Assembly (NCBI RefSeq): GCF_001522545.3
Contig: NC_031774.1
Span: forward strand, 18,628,749 to 18,692,748
Length of the DNA stretch: 64,000 nucleotides
Reading direction: 5' to 3'
Source: Parus major
Taxonomy: Eukaryota > Chordata > Aves > Passeriformes > Paridae
Both the position numbers and the translations under genes were made by a program. Below, one piece after another: positions 36,301-49,642 of this stretch (positions are counted from its first letter, which is position 1; every line of letters begins with the position of its first letter). The notes beneath the pieces are model-generated. The model saw only the letters and a program-made list of their open reading frames with translations. It ran no database searches and was not told the DNA's origin.

Positions 36301-39300
36301 CTGTGAGGGGAACAGCTGGGAGCTCCTGGCATAACATATTAGTGCATGTGGCCCTTGATAACCACTAAAGTGCTTTCCTGGATGTCTCTGCCACCCAGCC
36401 AGCCCCTCCGAGCACCACCAGCCCAGCACCATGTCCCTGCAGGAGCGGCTGAGCCTGCAGGCCTGCCCAGACAGGTGGCAGCTTAAGGGCTGTCCCAGGA
36501 ACCTGCTGGCACACGGTGCTTCATAAACCCGGTAGGTGTCTTTGCGATGTCTCCCTAGAAGTAGCTTGATGGCTGCTTTCCTGGAAGTCAAATAAAAGGG
36601 CATAACATTGGCAGGCTTTAGACTACTAACTAGATAGACATGGGCTGGGAGGATATTTGGATGAAGCTCCAGGGAATGGAAGTTCATTACCTGGCTGACA
36701 GTCATGTTCATTAACAGACAAAAGGCCAGTGGAAGAAGCTGGCATTCCCTGTGTTCTCCCATGTTCCTTTACTGCTGGATGCTTTAGGAAGCTTCTCCTC
36801 AATCCAGTGCTAGTGAGGGAGGGGAATGGAGTGGTTCAGGGTGGTCTGTTAGCAAAATATCAATCCTCAAGCCTTCAAGTTGCTCCCAACCATAACAGGC
36901 GGCTGCTGCCATGGGATGATTGCTATGGGTAGTGCATACACCATAAGTGTTGCCTCAGCAACAAGCAGGGTTATCAAAAAGGCTAATGGTGAGGGGCTTT
37001 TTTCCAGCTGGAAACATGCTGTTATTGCTTAACATATTTTCTATGTAAAATTGGGATTTCAGTCTTCAGGATTTAAGGAACAGATTCTGTTTTGTGCCCA
37101 GGATCCATTGTGACTCTAGTGGGAATTAGGCATATTAAACTTCTTCTGGGAAATAAGGGCTGTTATCTAGGGGAACTGAAGAAATGTAACATGAAGTCTT
37201 CATCTAGGGAGTAGGTTGTAGTCTTTTTTTAATGCATCAGGTTACTCTTGAAGATCACAGATTTCCTTTATTTCTAAAGGAGGTGTCACATCACAGACCT
37301 CTTCATTCAAGCAAGATTTCTATATAGCTGTGGGTGTTCTTGTTTGTCCATGTCTACATTTAGACATTAAGCAAACCAAGAACTCCAGAAAATCTGGGAG
37401 AAACCTGGCTAGCTGAGTTGGGTTTTTTTTGAGGCTGCAAGGATCCCTTGTTATATTTTGTGCTTTGGTTCTACTAGATGCTACTAGAAGAATGCTTTGA
37501 GACAGCCTCACCTTCTTAAAGTACTTTCTGGAATCTGATTTGTAACAAAGGGACCTCTGCCTGGCTTGGTGTTGCAGTAAGATTACTGACAGTCCTTTCT
37601 GTCACTGCATGCACCCTGGAAGTTGTTCATAATCTGCCTTTGATCCATGCTGACTCTTACTTATAATGTACACAGGTTAAATTAATTGAGTGTAACTGAT
37701 TTATATTTACCCAAATTTAATCATTATCCACCCATCTCCATTACTGACAAGATAAATAGTTGCTAGCTAAAGCTTTAATTTCCTTAGAGTACCATTTTTC
37801 TTGGAATGAGTTTACAAGCTGGTGTTCATCATGTGTCGTCTGACACCTTCCCCGATGCCTGGCTGCATCATCTGTGTGAGATGGGCTGTGACTAAGGCCA
37901 CTCAGGTAAAATTGATATGAGTTAGAAGCACTCTGCAGGACAGCATCCACATCTGTGTGTTGGTAGGCATCCTGATGAGTGGAGTGAGGGTGGGTCAGGT
38001 GGAGGCCAAATAATATAGATTTGTCTGTGCTGGAAAGGCTTTGATGGCTAACATTTTTGAGTACTGGGATAGATCACAATGTCTGTAACATATGTGTGTG
38101 TAAGCCTAAGGGACTCACCTCCTGTCCTAGCAAAGAAGTGTGCCTGCATATTGTTGTGCTCACTTATTAGTTTATGAATGCTTCCTTTAAGGAGAACAGT
38201 AATGCAAAGCAGTTGGGACAGTATTTCATCTTGCAGAAGAGCCTTATAGCAAGGGAAACTAAGGGTGCAGAGGGTGCCTCACACTGATCAGTGGTCAGAG
38301 CTGTGGAGCTGCCAAAGTGGAGCCAGGTCACAGCTTAAACAGGAGTCAGGTGGAACTTGTACATAAATCTCCCTGAATTCATGTTCACTGTCTGCAGTGT
38401 CTCTTGAGAAAGGGTTCATGTTTTCTCCCTTTATCAGCCACTTCAGGGGGATGTTAGTGGACTATTTGGATTCTTCTTGGCTCATTTAAATCATTCTGCT
38501 TTCTATCTTGAGTGTTGCCAGTCCATCAGGATACTCAACACCAATGCTGCTTGGAAAAAAAGAGTATCTATTTGGAAGGAATTCTGCCAGCATAGCATCT
38601 GTTAGAAGTTTATGGTTTCCTTTGCTTGGCAACTTGGGGCACCTGTGTGAAAACATTGTGGCTTTTGATTTTTATCTCTTGCTGCTATTTATGCTTGTTA
38701 TGTCACAAGCTGATTGCTCAAGAGATAATTGTGCTGTCCAAAGTGGAGAATGCAGTTCTTAGCAAGTGTAGTGATTGGCACTCCAGAAGCATCCTGACAG
38801 GGTGAGAAAGGCAGGTGAGTATCAGCAGAAGTTCATTCATTTCCATGCACCAAACACCAAATACATGTGAAATGGGATCTTAATTTGTTTTGTGACTGTC
38901 TGGTAAATTAAGTTTAGAAGGGCTGTTCAAAAGTGGGATGACTACCATGAAGACAAAAAATCTTGAGGTAATGGTAATTGGTGGTATGGCAAGAGGCCAT
39001 TCACCTGCATCAGAAGGAATTCTGTTAGTGTCAAACAAGGTATATCCAAAAAACCCCAGATTGTTGGTTCTGTTGTTGGAAGCCATCAGCGTCCTTGGGG
39101 GATGAATCTCCTTTCCCTCCTCTCATTGTCTCCTGTGGTACAGTTAATTTAGCCTGGTCTTCACCCCACACTCACTTTGGAAAGCTTCTGTACCAGCACT
39201 GATTACCCTCAACTGTGCTGTGACAAACCCCGGAAGGCTGAAACCATGGATAACTATGGCATCTACACCACTTCTTTGTTCCCACTGGGAGAGGAGGTAA

Positions 39301-40478
39301 CAACCCAAGTGCCTGTTTGGTGTAGCAGTTTCTTGTTCATGGTGATCCATGGTGGAAGAATAAAGCAAACAGCAGCATCTTGATGTAAAAATCCAGTAGT
39401 CTTCTTAATGCATGGTCTAGATTACTTGGCAGAAACACAAAAAGGACGTCCAGCATTCTTCCTGCTCTTCAATGTGTGAACAAGGGGGAGTTTGTCAAGA
39501 GTGATATCTGTGAGGGGCTAGATTTGTCAAGGAGCCTTAGCTCAAGTGTCACATCCATGATTCTAATGGAATCATTAGGCAGCTACTGTAATACCAAACG
39601 CTCATCTGATTTAGGGCCTAAGCTTCCCCTGTTACGTGTGAGAACAGTTACTGCCTGAGAGGGTAATTTAGGAAACCCAGAATGTGGATCCATGAGGTTG
39701 ACAGATGCTTAGGAGAAATATATAGTTTAAGCTTTATCCTTTGTCTTCCATGCCAAGGAGAACACCTGTTTCATCTTGGGAAATACAGCAATGAATCTTT
39801 TCCCTTTTTTATAATGCCAACTAACTATTTAGGTAGAGAGGAAGAGATACTGAGATATTGAGTGCTGCCCAGAAGGGCCAGCAGACCAAGCATTGTCTCA
39901 CTTCTCTTGAGAGGACCTGGATTCAAACAGACAGCATCACTGAGCCCGATCCTTGCTAAAATAGCGTCGGCTACGCAAGAAAGGCAATCATGAAAGCACT
40001 GTTAAATTTGTTTTACATGTGGCCTGCCTGTGGCAAAGGCAAAGGAATGGTTCAGTGGATTATTTAGATGGAAAACAATGTGCAAGGCTGCTGCCAGGCT
40101 GTTTGGTCTCTGAGACTTAGGCAGTCTCCTCACTAGAGGAGGGAAAAAGAATATCTAGAGTATCTTGTTGGCAGACACTAGCGTGTCTTTAGGATTAGAT
40201 GGGAGCTGAGCATTGACATTTTGGAAGTCAGCATTTGAATCAAGGCTTAGTTATCTAAGCCTCCCTCTAGCAAGGTGTCAGGACATTTTTTGGATTCTGT
40301 TCTGTTAAATGCTGCAGATGAAATCAGAAAATGCTCCTGGAAAACAGCTCCATTAGACTTTGCCTCAGTTCTTTCATTTGCCAGCAAGCTGCTGCCTCTC
40401 AAATAAGAGCAATCATTTTTTTTTGCAGGGACTTGTTGAAGCAAATTAAACAAATATTTCAGGTATTCCTAAAGTGCC

Positions 40479-40510
40479 TCACACTTCACATTTTCTCTCC
40501 TGAAGTGTGA
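40479..40510. repeat. Inverted repeat, 10-bp arms, 12-nt loop
   Basis: TCACACTTCA (40479-40488) pairs perfectly with TGAAGTGTGA (40501-40510). No surrounding gene or element. Confidence 0.8.
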
Positions 40511-40833
40511 ATCCTTGATTGCTTCCTTAATTAGTACTTTTAAAATCTCTCTACATTCCCATTTATAAATAAATCAAAATAGATAGTCAGAGTATTAATT
40601 TATCAGGCACTCAATGTGCAGCCTAGAAAAGCAAATTTAACACCTGTGCAAGGAATGAGTGCCCCCCACAAACTCCTCAGCCACTGACTTTGTTGGTGGC
40701 AGTGAAGCATCCAGAAGCACCTCCTGTAGCCCAGCTTCATTAATAAGGATGCAAAAAAGCCATGAGAAAAATGAATTGCCTGTGCAATTACATTTAATTT
40801 TCTTTCTAGGTTTCTCTGTTCGCTTGGCAGCTA

Positions 40834-40870
40834 TTCTTTCTTTCTTTCTTTTTTTTTTTTTCTCTCTTTC
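40834..40870. repeat. (TTTC)n followed by poly(T) and (TC)n
   Basis: A few TTTC units pass into a T-run of about 14 and then TCTCTC, all pyrimidine, within a wider T/C-rich stretch to about 40920. Confidence 0.8.
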
Positions 40871-43800
40871 ACCAATTCATACTTTCTTTCATTTTTTCCC
40901 ATTCTTTCTTGGTCCTTTTGACTGAACAAAAGCAGTCCCACAAGGGCAGGCTAATGTATTCATAGTTTTGCTGCAACTTGGCTGATAAAATAAGCTGAAA
41001 AAAATGCTGCCTCCTATTGTTTACTGAGAATCTTTGTTGTGCTTTGTGGAGTTGAAATGAGTGCTGTCTTGTGCCCTCTGCTCCCCATCCTGCCAGAACA
41101 GAGCCTGTTGTGTGGAACCTGTTCAGGCTGGAGATAGTGGGAAGGCTAAAGTTCAAGTTCACAGACCCAAAAGTAAGTTACAGAAATGATTGCTTGTTCG
41201 AGCGTTTGCTTGCTTGCTGCTGCCTTTCATTCTCCTTGATCTAAGCACAGTGTATTGTTAATGCCTATCTGAACATTGCATTAAACTCTAATTAAGCCTG
41301 CCAATCAAAAAAACTCAGAAAGCAGCCTTCTAATGTGCCTAGTAGTAAGTTGTACTTTCACCCTCAATTTTCTGACTGTGAACATGTAATGGGTTTGTGA
41401 GGGTGTGTTGTTGTTTTGTGTTTTGTTTGTTCATTTTTCTCTGAACTGCAGACAAATACTTAATGAACTTATACCCCAATGTTTACCTTAATGGCTAAAT
41501 TTCATTTTAAAATGGCTTTGAACAAGCATCAGATGAAAAGTCCAGACCTTACCAGGCTGTAGCTAAGGTCACACTGGAGGATCACAGAGAGCTCAATGCT
41601 GTTCTTAGCTCTTCATGCAATGTCAAAAAACTTGCTAGTGCTAACATGATCGGGACAGGCAAATATGACAAATCATTCCATAAGGTCTTTTTGTAAATAG
41701 GAGAGTGTTGGAGTACTGGATCCTCTATCTGACATTGGCACAAGAGCCACCAATAGTTACAGATAGTGTAAATTGTAATTTGCCAACCAAAATCCAAAAG
41801 TGAAAGTTTCAAACGATGTGGCTTTGTAACTTCTGCCGAGGCATCAGGAGAGAGGAAGCTGGAAGTCAAAGCCACCATCTAGTACTATCATTTTATAAAC
41901 AACCCTAAAAGAAGAGAGGTGGTTCCTAGTCCCCAACATATTTGTCACATAATGCATATTGGTAGGCTTGAGATTACAGTATTTATTACAAGATTTCTAT
42001 GACTGTAAGGATAAACAAATAGGGCTTGCACATTACAGAAAAAGTCCCAAACCTCAGTCAGTAATTTCTTTTCAGAAAGACACCAGAAGCTTAGCTGCCT
42101 TGTTTCAATATAAATTGAACAGGGTAAAATAATAGCATAAACCAGGGACTAGAGCGAGACTAGCCAAGTTACCCCAATAGGTCTTTCCCATCTTTAGCCC
42201 TCAGCATCTATTTTCCTGTGGAGCACAATGGTGATTTCTGCTGTTTGGAACTGCTGACTCTCATACTTCAGTGCTTGTGAAGTTTGCATGAAGTGTGGAA
42301 GTGGTACAGCACTTACAAGCCAAAGCTTGCAAAATCTGAAAGGCCATGGAGGAAGGTTGTGTCTAAAAACATGCTGCTCCTAGATAGGTTCTCCTGGCTC
42401 ATGGACCTTAATAAGAGATCTCAGACTAATTAAACTTTAATGCTATGGTTGGGAAAGGCTGACAGCTCTGCTCTAGCCTGACCCATTTCTCAGCGTGTTT
42501 CTGTGCCTGCCTGATTTTTTTTTCCCCTTCTTTTCCCTGCTGTAACCCTTATGGAACATCTGCCCCAGCCAGAAACAGACACTTGTTCTCTGGACGCCTT
42601 GTCCCTGTGTCCTTGTCAATACTCTCAGGTCCTGAAATCCTTTGTTCCTCTGCCACTTCCCCTCCACAGCTCTGTAAGACTTGATTAAGCCAAATGCTGA
42701 GATCCCGCGGGTGCTGTAGGTATTTTTAGCATTAATGTTAGAGCTCTGCAAAGGGTAGAGGAAGATTTATGATTTTGTCTCCTACAAATCTCGTGGCTTT
42801 TCCTATCTCTTCTACAACTTGGATGGATTCCAACATCCCCCCAAATACTCCAAATTGCCTTTTATTTCTTTAATGAAAGAGCTGTGAGAGCCAGCAGTTT
42901 TGCCTCATGACTGTGGGGCAGAGTGGGTCCCTCATCCCTTCTGAAGTTCAGCATGTTGAGCTCTTGTCTGCAGACATTGCAGACCTTCATCCTGGAAAGA
43001 GCCTTTTTAGCACTTTCTGTGGTGAGCTGGGAGAAGAAAAGTTGCCTAGGCATGTGAGCACCCCAACACAACTTTCATAGTGGATGCTTGTGTTATTTTC
43101 TACTTTAATGTGTTTATCCACTCTTCAATTTCCTCCTGTAACTCACGTATCAGTGCTTGACTTCAGCAGGTGCTGAGTTTGTACTTGTGGAAGTACAAAC
43201 TTGGGAAAGATATTTGGTTTTTTTTCCTTAAGAAATGTCAAGAATTAATTTGTGTCTCTCTTTTCTTGTGCCTTGAATGCTGGTCTTCTTCCTGGGCTCT
43301 GCACATTCAAGCAGGGCCATGGTGTTTCAATATGACCAGGATACAGCTGTCTCCATGGATTTTTTCCCCCAAGTCAGGCACGCCATACACCATAGCTATT
43401 TCCTGGTATGCCTAAGTCTTACATCCCAAACCCATGTTTACACCCCACTTAAAATGAATTAGATGCATAAGGGAAACAGATATAATTACCTTATATTTTC
43501 CAGCTTCTGTTTACCCATGCAGGTGTGCCCACTTGTGCCAGCTGGGAGTTGCTGTTTTCTCTGTGTCCTCCTCTGGCTTGCAGTCTTCCTCCTCCTCCCT
43601 ATACACAGGGAGAACTACATTTCTGGATTGTGGGAGCAGAGAATGTTCCTTGATGAAGAATCAGGAAAAGTTTGTATCTAAATTTTTCTGCTTTTCCAAA
43701 AGCAAAATTTCTTTTTGGTGCAACATTCTCTAAAAGCTTGATGATTATCAGCAGCGCTTAGTAATGTGCCTTTGCAGCGATGCTGTGGGCTTTGGGATGT

Positions 43801-44857
43801 TTGGAGATTTTGTGGCTCTGGACACAGGAGGAGTTGCTGTGTTAGAGGACTCCTTCCACTGAGGAAGGTTTGCAACATGGCTGCACTGTAGTGCCAGCCA
43901 TTGTAGGACTAACCAGCTAGGGGTGTCTCCAATTATACATTTCCGCATACAAACATGAAATCAATACGCTGAAGCAATTAACTAGACTTCATAAACTTCA
44001 GCTGGCAAGATTTCTGGAGTCTGTTCAAAAAAGCAGATGCTTTGGCTGGGAGGGAAGTGAGCTCAGGGCATTTCTTTTGTTTAATTGGTGAGGAGGACAC
44101 AGGCAAGCCGAAAGAGAAGAAGAATTAATTACCTTGTTTCAACCTCAACTTTTAAAAAAAATTAAAAAATTTTGAAAGGTATCTCTGTATCTTCAGTTTA
44201 TCATTGGAGAGATTAATATTTTTCAATATCTGTGTAGGATTCAAGATTTGTCCTTACTCCCTACTATCACCAGCACCTCTTCTCAGTAGGAATCAATTAG
44301 TTAATTCTGGTAACTTCTGGTTTTCCAAATGTTGGTTCTTTTGCCTGAAGAGCTGAATGAGATGACTGCTGTTTTGACAAGCAGACCAAAGCTGTTAGGC
44401 TCCTTTTCCCTGTAGGTGACTACACTTCATATTCCTAGTGCCAGATAGTATTTGACATTTAATTTAGGATCCTCAGTGCCAGCATATAAAGCTTTACTAT
44501 GATAATAATGATAAAGTGTCCAAGTGTTGGATTTGACAGTATTTCTCTCTCCTGGTACATCCCCATACCCAGTTTGGGCTGAAAGATCTGACTTGAATTA
44601 AGGAGAGGAGGAGACTTAGCCCTGATTTTTTTTAATGAATTGAGAAGGCCTTACTTGAAGATAAATACCTAAATATGAATCTTATTCTGTCTATGAGATC
44701 TTTCACTGGCTAAGTTGGCAGGCAGAATTTATTCAGAGGAGAAAGAATGGATGAGGGATAGGGTCAGCAGAAGGACCTTCTGTATATAATTCATCCAAGT
44801 ACTCATTTTCTTAGAAAATAGCACATACAGTATTGATCAGTTAAGAATTTCCCACAG

Positions 44858-44873
44858 AAAAAAAAAAAAAAAA
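44858..44873 (+). repeat. A16 homopolymer
   Basis: Sixteen consecutive adenines. No retrotransposed gene or target-site duplication is recognised beside it. Confidence 0.85.
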
Positions 44874-45971
44874 CCAGTGCTAATAGTATCCACAAGGCTG
44901 TGTTTGTACTGAGGAGGAGATAGCTGGAATTTTTTCTGAAGTCATGTTTAGCTGCATTTGCGTTGAGGGTGTTTCAGTCTATGCTGCAGGGGAAAGTAGG
45001 CCAGGTCAGTAGCTCTCAGAATCAGAGGTCAGTGATGCCATGGCAGCTTGTCCCCTTTGGGGAGCAGGGGCTGCACTGCTCTGGAGGGTGCGACGGAGGA
45101 GCAAGTGACAGGGACAATATGTCTGTCTCATAAGCAGACAAACTTGGAAAGAGCTGAGGGGGTGATGCTGGGGCCCAGGCTGTGTCAAGTCAGTGGTGCA
45201 CTGTCCTTGCAGTTCCTGTCCCTGGTGCACTTCCACAGGCTCTCTGCAGGAGCAGGATTTGAAGACTGCAGTGTCAGTGCCTCAGGATCTTGAACACATA
45301 TTATTTTTATCCATAACATCCACATGGTAGCCATCCTGCCCTTCCTGCAGAAGGCTGATTTACTCAGTAGTCTTTCAAATGTACAAAAGGTAGCACAGAA
45401 ACAATCCTTGTATTGGGAGATAGAGGAACACGGTGGAAAATGAGCTCTTTTTTTTTTTCTCCTTTTGCCTTCCATCATTTAAAAATGCCCTTTTGCTGGG
45501 TTGAATACCAGTGCTCTGTCACTTGTGTTAGTTGCGTGGTGAGAAAAAGATGTGGTGAATCATGCTTTTAATGTGCAGATTAAAATATTATTCATTAGTG
45601 TGCTGGAGACAGTCCTGGTAGAAAGCAACTGGGAGGTAAATTCTTACAGGAAGATAAAAATTGTTTTGCAGAGTGTTTGAAACTTATGTGTTTCCCATGA
45701 AGAAGTTATGTACCCAGTCCTACAGAAAGAGTAGATGGATAGTGTTGGAAGTCTTGATTTAAAGTGAGTGGGTATGACACAGTGTGGGGGAATGGATTTT
45801 CTCTGAGCAGAACAAATATTCTACATCAGGCTTTGAAAATAGTGCTTGCCTGCCTGCCTGCATGAAGGCCCCCAGTTCCTTGTGTCATTTCCAACCACCC
45901 ACTTCCTCTGTAATTGTGTGGAGTGCACTTGTTTCTCTCCAGCTCTTAGCAGCTAATAAGATTGCTGTTTT

Positions 45972-46034
45972 AAAAAAACCAAACACCCAAAACTCACAAC
46001 AAAACAAACAAACCAAACTAAAAACCCCACTAAA
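45972..46034. repeat. A-rich (CAAA)n-like low-complexity tract
   Basis: Imperfect ACAAA/CCAAA units over about 60 bases, similar in style to the tracts near 14.35 and 24.4 kb. Confidence 0.75.
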
Positions 46035-46714
46035 ATTGTCGTGTTATTCTTGGAGAATCCTGTGGCTACTTTAGGATATGTGTGATGAAAAAGGTGTGCA
46101 GTTGTTTAAGATGTGGTTAAAGCACAGCGAAGAGACAGCTCACACTGAGGGGCTGAAAGTTAGCTGTTGAAACTTAGCTGTTCAGGATTGAGAATAGCCA
46201 GTGGAGATTAGCCAGGATCCCCACTGCCAGACCACTTCATAAGCAATCTGCAAACATGCTGCTTTTTTGAACATTTTTTGTGTCAAGGTTGCTTAGCCTG
46301 CGTTCCAGGGCTTTTAATATCTCAGCAGATAGACTTGTCTGAGGGATGGCTGGCAGGTCTTGCCTTGCCTTGCTCAAACCTCAGTCAGGAGTTGGTTTTA
46401 AGCCACCACCACTTTTCTGCTGAAGCTGTAGTGTTGCTTACTTCATAGTGGTATGGCAGAATAGCTCTTGACCATGGCTCTGCTTTTACAGGAGACACAC
46501 CTCTGTGATAGCAGGAGGGGCTCTAGTGAGAGCAGGAGCTGAGGCGGTGGGGCTTGCAGGGGGCTGTCTGCAGCAGGTTGTAGCCACTGCCACAGCCATC
46601 CCACTGGTGCTGCCAGAGCAGAACACAGAAACCTCAAAAAAATTCAGATGGAAAGATATTCCAGGAAGCATCAAAGTCTGCCCTTCCCTCAAGACAGGAA
46701 AATTTGTGAAACAG

Positions 46715-46985
46715 ATATTTGTCTAACCTTGTAATGCAAACCTTCAAACTCCACAGCCTCTTTGGGAAGTCAGTCCAAGTCTGTTACTACCTTGAGTATT
46801 AGAAACCCATTCCTAATATCTTTTTTTTTAAAATATTCTTTGCTGTAATTTAAACCCACTATTATTAGCTCTTGAGTATTCCTACCACTACCACCTTCCA
46901 TTTTTCATTAAGAATAACTATTGCAAGTACTTATTCCTTATTAATAAGTGGCTTGTTCAGTGTTCCCACTTGCAAAAGTGCTTCA
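46715..46985 (-). mobile_element. Ancient CR1-like LINE relic
   Basis: Word matches such as 'gtctaacctt', 'ccacagcctctttgggaagtcagtccaa', 'cccattcctaatatc' and 'gctgtaatttaaacccact' resemble the minus-strand 3' region of older amniote CR1 families. Divergence is high and no coding frame survives. A similarity search would be needed to assign a subfamily, and chance resemblance cannot be excluded. Confidence 0.45.
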
Positions 46986-49289
46986 TACTAGAAGCTCTAA
47001 CACGAATTTCAGATTAATTCATTAAGTAAAGTGGGGGGAGGGTTAGAGGAATCTGGCTGAAGTGATCTAGAATAATTAGCTGTGCTATTAATATGTCAGG
47101 CACATAGAAGCAATATATGATAGTGCCATTTGTGAAATGACAAAGCAGAAAAAAGACTTTTGCCAGTTTTTGGTGGAATTGTGCAGATGGCTGTATGATT
47201 TCCCTTGCTTGAGTGGGAAAGGCAAAAAAAGGTGGTGAAGGGGCTGATTGAGTTGCAGGAAGAGGAAGCATTGTGAGGGTTGCCTCACAGGTAATATAAG
47301 GATAAGGAATATAAGTGGCTCTTAGTTCAGCCATCAATGGTAAGGGAAGTCATCAGAATTCTAGCTATTTGAGAAGCTCGAGAAGGGAAAACATCACACT
47401 TTTTAGTTAACCTAAGGGTAAATGTTACAGGAGAATAGACTGGAACTTGGGGAACAAAGGTTAAGTGCAATAGAAGACTAAATACACTGAAAACAGGTCC
47501 AAAGAAGCAGCAGATATGAAAATAGTTGTGAGGAGAATAGGGACTGTGGGAAAGATAGTGGAGAGTTTCTCACCACCAGAGCAGGAGCCCATGCTTTTGT
47601 TGCAGCTACTGTAGAGCAGAGCAGGAAGCAGCAGGGATTAGGTACAGCTAATCCCACACTGCATGGGTTTGGCATATGCATGTCAATGTTTTGAGTGTTA
47701 ATTATGACTGGGCAGCCTCACACTGCAGGCCTGCTGGGCAGAGCTACTCATACACCATGTCTCTTTATCATTTCCTTATTGAGGTTTCTTATTTCACAGC
47801 AGAGATATTTGGACCTGGTTTGGGATGTTAAATAAATAGATATTCTTTAGCAATATATAAAAGTGTCAGCTGAATATATAAAAAATTAAGAACTCTTCAG
47901 CTGTGTGGGAAAAGGACTGCTCTTCATTATCCCTGCTTTATACTGGCCAATGTAGCTTGCCACTCCAAGCAAACAGCCATCAAAAGGTAAAGTGCACATT
48001 GTGCTAAGGAGATGCTAAGCTATTGTTAGAGACACATTTCTGAGGGCACTAAACTGTGTGTTAAACAGATGAACTCGTATATATGAAAAAGACTGTTCCT
48101 GAAATTGCTGAGAGGGCAAAATGTGGTTTTAATTGCCTGCTTTTTACACTCATGAGTGTCTGGACCAAGAACAGAGAAGCGTGTTTGTCCTATCCTGTCA
48201 ACTGCCTGAAAGAGCAGGTGGGCTGCCTCTGCCCTCTCTTGAGGACTGCATGAGGTACAAAGCAGAAGAGGTGTGAGAGCCAGGAGACAAACTCAATGTC
48301 TTGTCAGCCATAAACTTGATCTGACCCTGGACAAATCACTCATACCAGGTGCTTGGGTCCCACTCAGCTGCTCGGCGCTGGTCATGTCACAGCACCGCTG
48401 CTGTGGGGAGGGTCTGTGGATGAGTCCTCTGTAGCCCTGCAGTTGCTTAGTGCAGCTGCTCTGTGTCTCACTCCTTGTATTATGTGACCTGTTCTCAAGT
48501 GAAAGATTTCCTTTTGTAAAGTACAGTGGTGAAAGCCTTACTGGGCTGCATCTCAGAGATCCATGAAATTGAATGCAAGCCTCCCTTTGAACAGCCAGGT
48601 TTTTTTAAAACCTAACAGAACTGTTAGAGCTATGTTTAAAAACCCCAAACCCAACCACTAAAACAAGGTAAGTTGGTTGCTCATCAGCATTTTCCTCTTT
48701 GAGCTCCCAAAAATTGTACTGCAGGGGTGGTTTGAGAGCAAAGTAGAATTTGATGTCCTGGTCGCTTGCTGGTGCTGCTATGCTTTCACTAAGGCTTTAA
48801 TGTGTTCTAGGGGCTTTTGGACAAAGTCTGAGGTCTTTCTGCCCTCATTAGTCCCCCTTGTCCACTGAGGGGCTAAGACCCCTTTGACAATTTTATTTGG
48901 TACATATGGAGACTGTAGGCCAGGGTGGATGTGGCATTTAATATCATGTGTGGGTTAAAATACCTCCTTGCCACCAGCAAATGTTGTTATCCAGAGAGCA
49001 GGGAGGGGACCCTTGGCTGTGAGGGGGAGTGATCCTTCACAGCCAACAGCTTTGCCCAATGCAGGATTCACAGCATGGATAATGAACAATACCAGGTATG
49101 GATCTGGTGTAGAAGGGGAATCTCCTCACCTGCTGCTGGCATCTGCTCCAGTGGTAGGGAGCAGAATTGCTTCAGCAGGAGACACCTTCAAATATTTATT
49201 TTATTTTTACATTCTGTTATTACTTGAGAAGCTGCCTTTTTTTTCTGAGGAAAACAAGCAAGAGAAAACAAGTTGTGGGGTTTTTTTCC
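46986..49289. other. No gene recognised
   Basis: AT-rich unique-looking sequence leading to the composite pyrimidine repeat. Short frames only. Confidence 0.65.
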
Positions 49290-49370
49290 CCCTTTCCCTT
49301 TCCCTTTCCCTTTCCCTTTCCCTTTCCCTTTCCCTTTCCCTTTCCCTTCCCTTCCCTTTCCTTTCCTTTC
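49290..49370. repeat. (CCCTTT)n hexamer array decaying into CCCTT/CCTTT
   Basis: About nine perfect CCCTTT units are followed by shorter CCTTT and CTTTC variants. All pyrimidines lie on the plus strand. It is the first segment of a composite pyrimidine tract reaching 49642. Confidence 0.95.
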
Positions 49371-49410
49371 CTCAAGTCTCCTCGAGTCTCGTTGAGTCTC
49401 CTCGAGTCTC
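49371..49410. repeat. Four-copy decamer CTCGAGTCTC
   Basis: Four adjacent 10-mers read CTCAAGTCTC, CTCGAGTCTC, GTTGAGTCTC and CTCGAGTCTC. They separate two different pyrimidine microsatellites, so this locus has three tandem-repeat types in direct contact. Confidence 0.95.
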
Positions 49411-49413
49411 CTC

Positions 49414-49642
49414 TTCTTTCTTCTTTCTACTTTCTTCTTTCTACTTTCTTCTTTCTTCTTTCTTCTTTCTTCTTTCTTCTTTCTTCTTTCTTCTTTCTTC
49501 TTTCTTCTTTCTTCTTTCTTCTTTCTTCTTTCTTCTTTCTNNNNNNNNNNNNNNNNNNNNNNNNNNNNNNNNNNNNNNNNNNNNNNNNNNNNNNNNNNNN
49601 NNNNNTTCTTCTTTCTTCTTTCTTCTTTCTTCTTTCTTCTTT
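49414..49642. repeat. (TTCTTTC)n heptamer array containing an assembly gap
   Basis: A heptanucleotide array, TTCTTTC, has a few TTCTTTCTA variants at its start. It is interrupted by 65 unresolved bases (N) at 49541-49605, and the same repeat resumes on the far side. True length is unknown. The strand is purely pyrimidine, so it could adopt triplex (H-DNA) structure. Confidence 0.95.

Larger units (their letters stand above)
32936..46714. other. No gene recognised
   Basis: Long intergenic stretch with the low-complexity tracts listed separately. The longest frame is 185 codons on the minus strand at 36205-36762; it is unrecognised and overlaps a shorter frame on each strand. No TRIM44 exon, the expected right neighbour, was recognised. 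Confidence 0.6.

Noticed and set aside
44858..44873. A16 as the tail of a processed pseudogene
   Set aside because: No retrotransposed coding sequence or target-site duplication is recognisable next to it.
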